A stretch of DNA of 6,377 bases from Bacteroidales bacterium. Lineage in GTDB: Bacteria; Bacteroidota; Bacteroidia; Bacteroidales; UBA7960. Positions 1 to 5,482 of the stretch are shown here, piece by piece. Where the stretch lies: assembly GCA_007131125.1 (NCBI GenBank), contig SLRE01000009.1, forward strand, positions 1-6,377. The letters run 5' to 3'. Below the pieces are notes generated by a model that did not search any database, was not told the DNA's origin, and saw nothing but the letters and a program-made list of their open reading frames with translations. Position 1 is the first letter of the stretch, and each line of letters starts with the position of its first letter. Both the position numbers and the translations under genes were made by a program.

Positions 1-45
1 GACAACGGTGATGATGACAACGGTGATGATGACAACGGAGATGAT
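1..45 (+). repeat. In-frame 15-bp tandem repeat coding DNGDD
   Basis: Three consecutive 15-bp units GACAACGGTGATGAT lie at 1-15, 16-30 and 31-45; the third differs by one base (GGA for GGT). Being a multiple of three, copy number can change without a frameshift. The array is cut by the window edge, so the true number of copies is unknown. Confidence 0.9.
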
Positions 46-342
46 GACGACTCCACCTCTGTTACTGATCCCGATTCAAAAGCAGGGGCATCGGGTCTGG
101 AAATTTTCCCCAATCCTGCAACGGATAAGGCCTTTGCTGAATTCAAGATTTCCAGTCAGGGAGATTATGTTTTAACCATTACTGATCTTTCCGGACAGTT
201 GCTCCGGCGGGTAAACATCCCTGCCTGGTACACGGGCACTTATTCTGTTGCCATTGATGCAGCCTCCAAGGAAGCCGGAATTTACATGATTACCCTTAAG
301 GGGGAAAATCAGTTTGAAACCAAAAAGCTTATCATTCAATAA
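1..342 (+). CDS. Secreted protein, C-terminal fragment with T9SS type A sorting domain
   Basis: The reading frame is open from the first base to TAA at 340-342, giving the last 113 residues of a protein whose start lies left of the window. It begins with an Asp/Gly/Asn linker (three copies of DNGDD, then DDS). After a short spacer comes a typical type A C-terminal sorting domain of about 75 residues: LEIFPNPATD near residue 35, the strand VLTITDLSGQLLRR near 58-71, and the ending GIYMITLKGENQFETKKLIIQ-stop. In the known family this beta-sandwich directs export through the type IX secretion system, after which it is cleaved or attached to surface lipopolysaccharide. The main domain is not visible, so the enzymatic or adhesive role cannot be given. 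The Asp-rich linker could bind calcium or simply act as a flexible spacer (inference). Confidence in the sorting domain is high. Confidence 0.93.
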   Translation, partial: DNGDDDNGDDDNGDDDDSTSVTDPDSKAGASGLEIFPNPATDKAFAEFKISSQGDYVLTITDLSGQLLRRVNIPAWYTGTYSVAIDAASKEAGIYMITLKGENQFETKKLIIQ

Positions 343-362
343 ATCGCCAATAACTCACGCCT

Positions 363-406
363 AAAAAAAGAAAAAGCCCGCAAGCAGCTGCAGGCTTTTT
401 CTTTTT
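363..406 (-). terminator. Strong hairpin terminator, structurally better on the minus strand
   Basis: The arm at 365-378 (AAAAAGAAAAAGCC) pairs perfectly with 393-406. Inside it, 380-382 (GCA) pairs with 389-391 (TGC). The position between these, 379 with 392, is a C-A mismatch in plus-strand RNA but a G-U wobble in minus-strand RNA, where the stem becomes an uninterrupted 18 bp. The minus-strand RNA ends in a run of uridines (from 369 down to 363). It lies 20 bp after the T9SS gene stop and can work on that transcript too, but the wobble suggests selection for minus-strand transcripts: the candidate small RNA, or read-through from the glycosyltransferase operon. Confidence 0.85.
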
Positions 407-519
407 CCGGGAAGCCCCGGACGAACAATCCGCGGGAAAGATTGTCCGAAACGTAATGGCCAAAAACCATACGAGGAATGAAACAATAATCAACAAAAAA
501 ACTTTTCAAAAATCAATTT
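365..519 (-). ncRNA. Candidate small RNA of about 155 nt, unassigned family
   Basis: This non-coding stretch is bounded by a minus-strand promoter (525-553) and the minus-strand terminator (363-406). The predicted start near 519 is inferred from the usual distance to the -7 element. The RNA would contain two hairpins before the terminator. In the first, 448-440 (CGGACAATC) pairs with 430-418, leaving a 4-nt bulge at 425-422. In the second, 420-416 (CCGGG) pairs with 411-407 (CCCGG). They share bases 418-420, so they compete and could be alternative states. A 44-codon minus frame (470 to 336) crosses the terminator and is probably not a gene. I do not recognise an Rfam family. An alternative is that this is just the 3' untranslated tail of the upstream glycosyltransferase operon. 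Confidence 0.4.
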
Positions 520-524
520 CACTC

Positions 525-553
525 CAAAAGTACAGCCGCAACCATTCCTGCAA
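525..553 (-). promoter_or_regulatory. Bacteroidota-type promoter for the candidate small RNA
   Basis: Reading the minus strand, TTG (553-551, in the context CTTTTG) is followed after 18 nt by TACTTTTG (532-525), an exact match to the TAnnTTTG -7 element. The published Bacteroidota consensus is TTG-N17-23-TAnnTTTG. It lies downstream of the glycosyltransferase stop codon and points into a non-coding stretch that ends in a terminator. Confidence 0.5.
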
Positions 554-610
554 AAGAGTATATTTGCCTGATTTTTTATGGGTGATTTCTTCGGGTTTCT
601 GCTTAAAGGC

Positions 611-1735
611 CTATCTCCAGGGGCGTTCAGTGCGCAAGCCGGCAAAAACCGAAGCTGTCGCATAAAAGGGATAAAGCACAAAAGCAGGGAAGTAATAAAC
701 CAGTAATTTCTTTTTTCTAAAAAATCCTGCTGCAGAGAACAAAAGAGGAAAATCCACCAATCCTTTAAACAGCCATGCTCCCGCCACGGTCCATCTTACC
801 AGGGGTTCCTGCCAGGGAAGGCTTGCCAGGCCAATGAGCAGCAGCAGGGAAAAAGTTCCCACCACAAGGGCAGTATAAAAGGTAAAGGGATCGGAATAAT
901 CCCTGAATTTTCCGGCCCATCTCCCTCTTTGCCTGAAAAAACCTTTCAGGCTTTTCTCCGGGGAAGTATAAACCACGGCAGCCAGGTTTTTGAGGTAGCA
1001 GATGGTATGGGTTTTATCCTCTTTTATACGGTGCATCAAAAACATATCGTCACCTGAGACCAGGTGAAGGTCATGTTCATAACCGTTTGCCCCCAAAAAA
1101 ACATCTTTTTTGAAAGCAAGGTTGGCACCGTTGCACATAATGGGCTTTGAAAGGGCAGCAGCTCCTCCTGTGCTTCCCTGCAGGCTTAAAAACTCCAGTA
1201 CCTGAAGTTTCTGGAAGAATCCGTTCTCTCCGGAGATCAAAACCGGACCGATGATCATTTCGGGCTGTTGAAGGGAAATACAGGACGCTATTGAAGCAAG
1301 CCAGCGGCTACCCATATGGCAATCGGCATCGGTGGTAATGATATAATTTCCCCTGGCTTTTTTTATCCCCGCATTTAAGGCATGTTTTTTTCCCTGGGGT
1401 TTTTCCAGCTCTTTGGATTTTAGCAATTTAAAAGGCAAATCCGGATGTTTTTCTAAAAAGGCATTTATCTCATTCACGGTATTGTCATCCGAATGGTCAT
1501 CCACAATGATTACTTCAAAAAGATTTTTGGGATAATCCTGCCTGGCAAGTGCTTTAAGCAAACCCGGTATCCTGTTGGCTTCATTTCGGGCGGCAACAAT
1601 CACCGAGAGCATTTCAGCTGGTTTAAAATTTGCGTTATTATACTGAATGGGAAGAGAGGTCCAGGCCCGGGTAAAGCGGCATATGAAAATACCGTATACC
1701 AAAGCTGAAAGTATCAATACACCTGCAAAAATCAT
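611..1735 (-). CDS. Membrane-anchored family 2 glycosyltransferase
   Basis: This 374-residue protein starts with one membrane helix (residues about 1-20) and then a GT-A catalytic domain. Visible family 2 motifs are LSVIVAARNE (43-52), IIVDDHSDDNT (76-86) with nucleotide-sugar-binding Asp79/Asp80, TTDADC (134-139) with the metal-binding DxD, SGDDMF (227-232) supplying the likely catalytic base, and QRGRW (269-273), the QxxRW-type acceptor motif. Three further hydrophobic segments near 287-307, 313-335 and 345-365 anchor the C-terminus in the inner membrane. All key residues are present, so the enzyme should be active. It probably transfers a sugar from a nucleotide donor to a lipid or growing glycan; donor and acceptor cannot be read from sequence. 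The ATG overlaps the stop of the upstream membrane gene by 4 bp (ATGA at 1735-1732), implying translational coupling. No terminator directly follows the stop; the nearest is at 406-363. Confidence 0.92.
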   Translation of the reverse strand: MIFAGVLILSALVYGIFICRFTRAWTSLPIQYNNANFKPAEMLSVIVAARNEANRIPGLLKALARQDYPKNLFEVIIVDDHSDDNTVNEINAFLEKHPDLPFKLLKSKELEKPQGKKHALNAGIKKARGNYIITTDADCHMGSRWLASIASCISLQQPEMIIGPVLISGENGFFQKLQVLEFLSLQGSTGGAAALSKPIMCNGANLAFKKDVFLGANGYEHDLHLVSGDDMFLMHRIKEDKTHTICYLKNLAAVVYTSPEKSLKGFFRQRGRWAGKFRDYSDPFTFYTALVVGTFSLLLLIGLASLPWQEPLVRWTVAGAWLFKGLVDFPLLFSAAGFFRKKKLLVYYFPAFVLYPFYATASVFAGLRTERPWR

Positions 1736-2784
1736 GATTTACGAGTTTGAGGTTTCAGGGAGATCCCGCCCCCCATGGCAATAAGGGCACCGGCCAGGCC
1801 GGGAACAACCAGGTTAATGAACCATACTGCCATTACAGCAGCAAGCACACCCAGCCCCATCCCGGAGTAAAACCCTTCGGAGGGAAGGTAAAAAAACTCA
1901 AACACAAACAAGGCAACAGAACCCCTGATTCCTGCTTCACCCAATGAGGAAAGCGGCACCACGGTCATCACCAGGTAAATCAAAGCCAGAAGAAAAAAGG
2001 CATCAAAAAGAGTTGCGGGAAACTGGAACAATCTCAACAGAATATAAAACTGCAGGATAAAAATCCCATATCTTAGGGTGCTGAATAAAAACAACCTGTT
2101 CATCTGGTTGTGGCTGAGACTTTCAAATACATCCAGCACCTGCAGCCAGGAGTAGCGGGTCTTGAACTTCATTAACCATGCCGACAGCCTTCGCATATTG
2201 AACATAAACAGCAGCAGTAAAAAAATGGCTATGCCTGTGTACCAAACCAGGTCCATGCGCAAATCCCCTTCTGCAGGTCCGTGTGGGCCTCCCCCGGCAA
2301 AAAACAATACGACCATTCCCAGGGCCACCAATCCGGGAATAAGGGTAACCACAATCTGCGAAAGGCTGGCAGCAGAATTCACAATCATGCCTCTCACCCT
2401 GTTTTCTGGATTCAAAACCATGGCCCTTCCTGCAAAATCTCCCATCCGCTTGGGTGTGACCATGCCAAGTGTTACCCCATACAAAACCCCTTTCAACGAA
2501 CTGATAACCGAAATTTTCTGGAGGCGGTCGGCCAGCAGCTTCCATTTCACTGATTCAAAAAACCAGTTAAAAAAGGTGAGGGTCAGCAGCAGGGCCAGCA
2601 GAAAAAATACATTGGAAGAAAACTCAAGGGAAGCAGTCCATCGTTGTACTCCTTCTTCGGGCAGACCCCGGATGGCAAAAACGATATAGACCAGAGCGGT
2701 CAGCGGTATAATATACTGCACGACCACCCGAATAATTTTATGTAATTTTGCTTTACCGGGAAAAAACCGGCTCATTAAACCCAT
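1732..2784 (-). CDS. Flippase-like membrane protein (lysylphosphatidylglycerol synthase TM domain family)
   Basis: With the start at 2784 the product is 350 residues, mostly hydrophobic, with about seven to nine membrane segments (roughly 17-38, 58-74, 95-108, 131-163, 180-197, 235-252, 261-278, 315-340). Family signatures of the LPG_synthase_TM/UPF0104 group are visible: NWFFESVKW (73-81), TPKRMGDFAGR (110-120) and PLSSLGEAGIRGS (277-289). Members are inner-membrane proteins linked to transfer or flipping of lipid-linked substrates; the soluble lysyltransferase domain of MprF is absent. The open frame extends to 2874, but those 30 residues are the antisense of ruvC's first conserved segment, so I reject that start. 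ATG at 2775 (MSRFF) is also possible and has AGGG about 10 nt before it. It is the first gene of an operon with the overlapping glycosyltransferase, suggesting a joint role in a glycolipid or lipid-linked glycan (inference). Confidence 0.85.
   Translation of the reverse strand: MGLMSRFFPGKAKLHKIIRVVVQYIIPLTALVYIVFAIRGLPEEGVQRWTASLEFSSNVFFLLALLLTLTFFNWFFESVKWKLLADRLQKISVISSLKGVLYGVTLGMVTPKRMGDFAGRAMVLNPENRVRGMIVNSAASLSQIVVTLIPGLVALGMVVLFFAGGGPHGPAEGDLRMDLVWYTGIAIFLLLLFMFNMRRLSAWLMKFKTRYSWLQVLDVFESLSHNQMNRLFLFSTLRYGIFILQFYILLRLFQFPATLFDAFFLLALIYLVMTVVPLSSLGEAGIRGSVALFVFEFFYLPSEGFYSGMGLGVLAAVMAVWFINLVVPGLAGALIAMGGGISLKPQTRKS
2743..2750 (+). promoter_or_regulatory. Possible -7 element for ruvC
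   Basis: TAATTTTG is an exact TAnnTTTG match ending 43 bp before the ruvC start codon, a suitable distance for a short leader. No clear TTG lies about 20 nt upstream, so only half of the promoter is seen. It sits inside the 5' coding part of the oppositely oriented membrane protein gene. Confidence 0.4.
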
Positions 2785-2793
2785 ACCCTCATT

Positions 2794-3354
2794 TTGAATT
2801 ACGAAAGGATCATACTTGGCATCGACCCCGGCACCAACGCCATGGGCCTGGGAGTGCTGGGCATCAATAAGCATAAAGTGCAGGTGGTAACCATGGACGT
2901 TTTAAAGCTTGACAAATTGCCCAACCATGCCCTCAAACTTAAAAAGATCTTTGAAACCGTATTAAGAAATATTGACACCTATCATCCTGATGAATTGGCT
3001 ATTGAGAGCCCGTTTTACGGCAAAAACATTCAATCGATGCTGAAGCTGGGCCGCGCCCAGGGGGTAGCCATTGCAGCAGCCCTTTATCGCGACATCCCGG
3101 TTTTTGAATACTCTCCCCGTAAAGTAAAACAATCCATCACCGGCAAAGGCAGCGCTTCAAAAGAACAGGTGGCCTCCTTGTTGTACCGCATCCTGGAAAT
3201 GAAGGGCGTACCGGAAAATTTTGACATTACCGATGCCCTTGCCGTTGGTCTTTGCCATTTTTTTCAGAAAAAAGGATCGGCCGGGGAAGCCGGAAGCCAT
3301 TACAGCGGATGGAAAGCCTTTATCAAAGACAACCCGGGCCGCATCTCCCGGTAA
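2794..3354 (+). CDS. ruvC: Crossover junction endodeoxyribonuclease RuvC
   Basis: The 186-residue product is a Holliday-junction resolvase, which as a dimer cuts four-way junctions held by RuvAB during recombinational repair. The RNase H-like fold is evident: ILGIDPGTNAMGLGV at the N-terminus, LAIESPFYGKN in the middle, and FDITDALAVGLCH near the C-terminus. The four catalytic acids are Asp11, Glu71, Asp144 and Asp147, matching Asp7, Glu66, Asp138 and Asp141 of the Escherichia coli enzyme. It is slightly longer than the roughly 173-residue E. coli protein, through a polar C-terminal tail. The start is TTG at 2794; no in-frame ATG occurs before the one at 2842, which would remove Asp11, although ATT at 2791 cannot be excluded. 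There is no Shine-Dalgarno sequence. Its start lies 9 bp from that of the divergent membrane gene, and its TAA directly touches the stop of the convergent HIT gene. Unlike in some bacteria, ruvA and ruvB are not beside it. Confidence 0.97.
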   Translation: MNYERIILGIDPGTNAMGLGVLGINKHKVQVVTMDVLKLDKLPNHALKLKKIFETVLRNIDTYHPDELAIESPFYGKNIQSMLKLGRAQGVAIAAALYRDIPVFEYSPRKVKQSITGKGSASKEQVASLLYRILEMKGVPENFDITDALAVGLCHFFQKKGSAGEAGSHYSGWKAFIKDNPGRISR

Positions 3355-3753
3355 TTATAACTCTACTTTTCTTGCGATACGTTCGGCGATCATTTTTAAT
3401 TCATCGGACCCCAGTTTCAGCTTGGGCTTACGAAAATCAATGTCATAGATCCCATTTATGGGCACCAGGTGAACATGGGCATGAGGAACTTCCAGTCCCA
3501 GCACGGCCACCCCTATCCGCTCACATTGAATGGTTTTATCCATGGCCATTGCCACTTTTTTGGCAAAAAGAAAAAGTCCCTGATAGAGTTCGTCCTCCAG
3601 GTCAAAAAGGTAGTCCACTTCCTTTTTGGGGATCACCAGTGTATGCCCTTTTGCCAGAGGGTTAATATCCAGGAAGGCCATAAAGTACTCATCTTCAGCC
3701 ACCTTGTAGCAGGGAATTTCTCCCTGAACGATCTTTGTGAAAATACTTGCCAT
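3355..3753 (-). CDS. HIT-family nucleotide hydrolase/transferase
   Basis: The 132-residue product is a complete histidine-triad protein. It has the N-terminal SIFTKIVQGEIPCYKV segment, the central FLDINPLAKGHTLVIPKKE strand-helix region (28-45), and the triad PHAHVHLVP with His91, His93 and His95; the middle histidine of such triads forms the covalent nucleotidyl intermediate. Relatives of the HinT type cleave phosphoramidates of AMP or related nucleotides in the cytoplasm; the true substrate here is not known. The zinc-type cysteine found in some relatives at the SIFC position is Thr6. ATG at 3753 matches the usual start of the family. The gene lies directly downstream of greA in the same direction, but greA's terminator and its own -7 element lie between, so it is probably transcribed separately. 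Its stop abuts that of ruvC with no bases between, leaving no room for a separate terminator. Confidence 0.95.
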   Translation of the reverse strand: MASIFTKIVQGEIPCYKVAEDEYFMAFLDINPLAKGHTLVIPKKEVDYLFDLEDELYQGLFLFAKKVAMAMDKTIQCERIGVAVLGLEVPHAHVHLVPINGIYDIDFRKPKLKLGSDELKMIAERIARKVEL

Positions 3754-3776
3754 TTTTTATCGGTTTTTCTCTCCTC

Positions 3777-3784
3777 CAAATTTA
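3777..3784 (-). promoter_or_regulatory. -7 promoter element for the HIT gene
   Basis: On the minus strand, TAAATTTG (3784-3777) matches TAnnTTTG exactly and lies 23 bp before the HIT ATG, giving a predicted leader of roughly 15-20 nt. No TTG lies at the ideal -33 distance; that position falls within the greA terminator loop. A purine-rich GGAGGAG follows directly but is about 17 nt from the ATG, too far to be a normal ribosome-binding site. Confidence 0.5.
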
Positions 3785-3786
3785 AT

Positions 3787-3825
3787 AAAAAAAGCCGGGC
3801 AGCGTTTTTTATACCACAACCCGGC
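3787..3825 (-). terminator. Intrinsic terminator of greA
   Basis: In minus-strand RNA, GCCGGG (3825-3820) pairs with CCCGGC (3799-3794), plus a U-G wobble at 3819/3800, and is followed directly by seven uridines (3793-3787). The loop is long, about 18 nt. It begins 22 bp after the greA stop codon. The same wobble position would be a C-A mismatch on the plus strand, which supports minus orientation. Confidence 0.8.
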
Positions 3826-3846
3826 AAAAAATGAAAACAGGCTGGT

Positions 3847-4320
3847 TTACCTGGAAATATCAATCACTTCAAAGGACATGGTGCCTGCAGGTACTTCAAT
3901 ATCAGCCTTCTCACCAATGGATCTACCCAGTAAACCTTTGGCAATGGGTGAATTCACAGAAATTTTGCCGGCTTTAATATCGGCTTCATTTTCCGGAACA
4001 AGGGTATAAGAGACCACAGCATTATTTTTCAGGTTTTTGAGTTTAACCTTTGAAAGGATGGAAACCTTGTTTTCATCCAGCTGGCTTTCATCAATAACCC
4101 TTGCAAAGCTGAGGGTTTCCTCCAGCTTGGAGATCTGCAGTTCCAGCATGGCCTGGGCGTTTTTTGCAGCATCATATTCGGCATTTTCCGAAAGATCACC
4201 TTTTTCCCTTGCTTCAGCAATTTGCTGTGAAATGGCCGGCCTTTCAACCGACTTGAGTTTTTCCAGCTCATCTTTAAGTTTGCGCAGTCCTTCTTGTGTG
4301 AAATATTTTACCTCGTTCAT
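3847..4320 (-). CDS. greA: Transcription elongation factor GreA
   Basis: The 157-residue product has the normal GreA length and both domains. The N-terminal coiled coil (about 1-76) starts with YFTQEGLRKLKDELEKLK and carries EAREKGDLSENAEYDAAK (36-53) at its tip. Asp42 and Glu45 there match the acidic pair (Asp41, Glu44) that enters the RNA polymerase secondary channel and promotes cleavage of the backtracked transcript. The C-terminal FKBP-like domain includes SYTLVPENEADIKAGKISVNSPIAKGLLG (104-132) and ends EVIDISR. ATG at 4320 fits the family start exactly. The gene is followed by its own terminator and then the HIT gene, an order I recall as frequent in Bacteroidota. No -7 consensus is found close upstream; the nearest good promoter begins transcripts near 4776, so the leader may be unusually long. 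Confidence 0.97.
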   Translation of the reverse strand: MNEVKYFTQEGLRKLKDELEKLKSVERPAISQQIAEAREKGDLSENAEYDAAKNAQAMLELQISKLEETLSFARVIDESQLDENKVSILSKVKLKNLKNNAVVSYTLVPENEADIKAGKISVNSPIAKGLLGRSIGEKADIEVPAGTMSFEVIDISR

Positions 4321-4347
4321 CTCTGTAATTATTTAAAAACCTCTTTT

Positions 4348-4364
4348 CATGCAAGTTTTGCATG
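4348..4364. repeat. Perfect palindrome CATGCAA-GTT-TTGCATG upstream of greA
   Basis: Seven-base arms at 4348-4354 and 4358-4364 are separated by three bases, beginning 27 bp before the greA start codon. It could be the operator of a dimeric regulator, or a small hairpin in the leader RNA. It is not followed by a uridine run on the minus strand, so it is not a terminator. Function is unknown. Confidence 0.6.
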
Positions 4365-4781
4365 TTTTATAAAAAAGAATAAAATTTTGGAAATTATTGA
4401 TTTGATTTTTCCCTCATGGTTCCGGCAGTGACTTTAATAATTGGCCCGGAAAAGGAGGGAACATTGACAGGTACAGGCTTAAATCCGGTTATTTGGAATA
4501 GTTTAACCAGTTTGCAACGACCATAAAAAAGCAGTTGCCGGCACATGATAAAAATCAGGTGCAGGAAAAAGCGATATTTTTTCTGGTTGTTGTTCATAAA
4601 AAAAAATTTCCGGCAAAACTGCTTTAAGCAGGACAAAAAAAATTGTTGACAGCCCGTATTTAAACCCAAACTGGCAACATTTTTAATCAGAATCTGGTAA
4701 AGGCAGCTTTATCCGGTGAAAAAACACCTGATCGCAGATAAATTCCCACAACCAGGCACATCAATTTGATTTAACTTACAG

Positions 4782-4812
4782 CAAATATAAGAAATTATGC
4801 AATGATAAACAA
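4782..4812 (-). promoter_or_regulatory. Near-ideal Bacteroidota promoter upstream of greA
   Basis: Reading the minus strand, TTG (4812-4810) is followed after exactly 20 nt by TATATTTG (4789-4782), an exact TAnnTTTG match at the best spacing. Transcription would begin near 4776 and run toward greA, whose start codon lies about 455 nt further on. No strong terminator lies in between. The promoter begins 27 bp after the stop codon of the charged membrane protein gene. Confidence 0.55.
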
Positions 4813-4838
4813 TTTTAACCTTTTTAATAAGAAAATTA

Positions 4839-5360
4839 TCAGGAATATTTCCGGTTGTAAATCTCCGAATAGATCACGGCTTTTCTCAGGTCAAAATCAG
4901 GAAGGTCGTCCCGAATCCCCTCTCCCTGATCACCATCAACCTCTTCCACTTCAAGCACCGGTTCTTTATCCTTATGTGATTTGATCAGGTCTTCAATGGT
5001 TTCAATTTTTCCTTCCGAGGAAAACTCAAAATCCTCTTCCACGCCAACAAACTCCTCATATTCTTTTTCGGTTCCTTCCTTGCGGTGCAGCTCTTCCTCT
5101 TTTTCCCGGTAATGTCTTTCTGCAGCCGTTTCGTGTTTCCTTTCAGGTTCTTCCACTTCAACAGGCTCCTGCTGTTTTTCTTTTTTCTTACCCCCGCCAA
5201 GGAATTCCTCCAGCATTTCTTCAAAATCGGTTTCCTGCTGTGGCTCCTGTTGTGTGGCCGGCCGCGGTTTCCCTTTCGATTTGGCATCTTTGGGTTTTTT
5301 GCGCAAAAAACTGATCACCAGCCAGATCAGGATCATTATCAGAATTCCAAAATCTTCCAT
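4839..5360 (-). CDS. Single-span, highly charged protein of unknown function
   Basis: I do not recognise a named family. The 173-residue product has one N-terminal hydrophobic segment (residues about 5-19, GILIMILIWLVISFL) followed at once by basic residues (RKKPKDAKSKGK), which predicts a membrane anchor with the rest in the cytoplasm. Residues 38-115 are very rich in Glu, Lys and Gln and are probably disordered or partly coiled coil. The C-terminal 20 residues (DFDLRKAVIYSEIYNRKYS) look ordered and are the kind of short motif I recall at the ends of similar Bacteroidota proteins, perhaps a docking peptide (inference). ATG at 5360 puts the anchor at the very N-terminus, so the start is credible. 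It is divergent from the Rieske-like lipoprotein gene and seems to be a single-gene unit. Confidence 0.8.
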   Translation of the reverse strand: MEDFGILIMILIWLVISFLRKKPKDAKSKGKPRPATQQEPQQETDFEEMLEEFLGGGKKKEKQQEPVEVEEPERKHETAAERHYREKEEELHRKEGTEKEYEEFVGVEEDFEFSSEGKIETIEDLIKSHKDKEPVLEVEEVDGDQGEGIRDDLPDFDLRKAVIYSEIYNRKYS

Positions 5361-5422
5361 ATTATAAAATTTTCTCAGCTCCGAATGGTCAAAAACAAAA
5401 TGAGATTCCCAAATTATTCACA

Positions 5423-5430
5423 CAAATTTA
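5423..5430 (-). promoter_or_regulatory. -7 element for the charged membrane protein gene
   Basis: On the minus strand, TAAATTTG (5430-5423) matches TAnnTTTG exactly, 62 bp before the ATG at 5360. No TTG is present at the -33 distance. The same 122-bp divergent spacer carries two seven-of-eight matches on the plus strand (TAACTTTA at 5443, TATATTTT at 5454) that could serve the lipoprotein gene, also without a -33 TTG. Confidence 0.4.
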
Positions 5431-5482
5431 CCATTTTCCTGCTAACTTTACGTTATATTTTAAAACGAAGAAATACCCTGGA

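Larger units (their letters stand above)
4321..4838. other. 518-bp stretch without a convincing gene
   Basis: This AT-rich region separates greA from the charged membrane protein gene. It holds a minus-strand promoter at 4782-4812, a perfect palindrome at 4348-4364, and small hairpins: GGTG/CACC around six A's at 4715-4728, a bulged stem at 4696-4714, and CTGCTT-T-AAGCAG at 4619-4631. The only minus frame of note (4669 to 4394, TTG start; internal ATG at 4597) encodes a Phe/Lys/Cys-rich product with no recognisable domain, and I do not call it a gene. The simplest readings are a long greA leader, an unrecognised small RNA, or a decayed gene. Confidence 0.6.

Noticed and set aside
559..566. 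Plus-strand TATATTTG, an exact -7 match
   Set aside because: No TTG lies at the -33 position and the only thing downstream is the antisense of the glycosyltransferase, so there is no supported target.
456..665. Plus-strand 69-codon frame and the overlapping minus-strand 63-codon frame at 490-681
   Set aside because: Both products are low-complexity with no domains; one overlaps the 3' end of the glycosyltransferase and both cover the promoter of the candidate small RNA.
2162..2689. Plus-strand 175-codon frame
   Set aside because: It lies wholly antisense to the membrane protein gene, has no recognisable domain, and the sense-strand frame shows clear family motifs.
2785..2874. Thirty-residue N-terminal extension of the flippase-like protein
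   Set aside because: It is the antisense of the conserved GIDPG region of ruvC, and the extra residues resemble no membrane protein N-terminus.
4394..4669. Minus-strand 91-codon frame with TTG start (67 codons from the ATG at 4597)
   Set aside because: The composition is dominated by Phe, Lys and Cys, no domain or signal pattern is seen, and the start is weak. It is kept only as a possibility within the greA leader finding.
4507..4674. Inverted repeat CCAGTTTG / CAAACTGG about 150 bp apart in the greA upstream region
   Set aside because: Eight bases of match at this distance in AT-rich DNA is easily chance, and there are no flanking duplications or transposase remnants.
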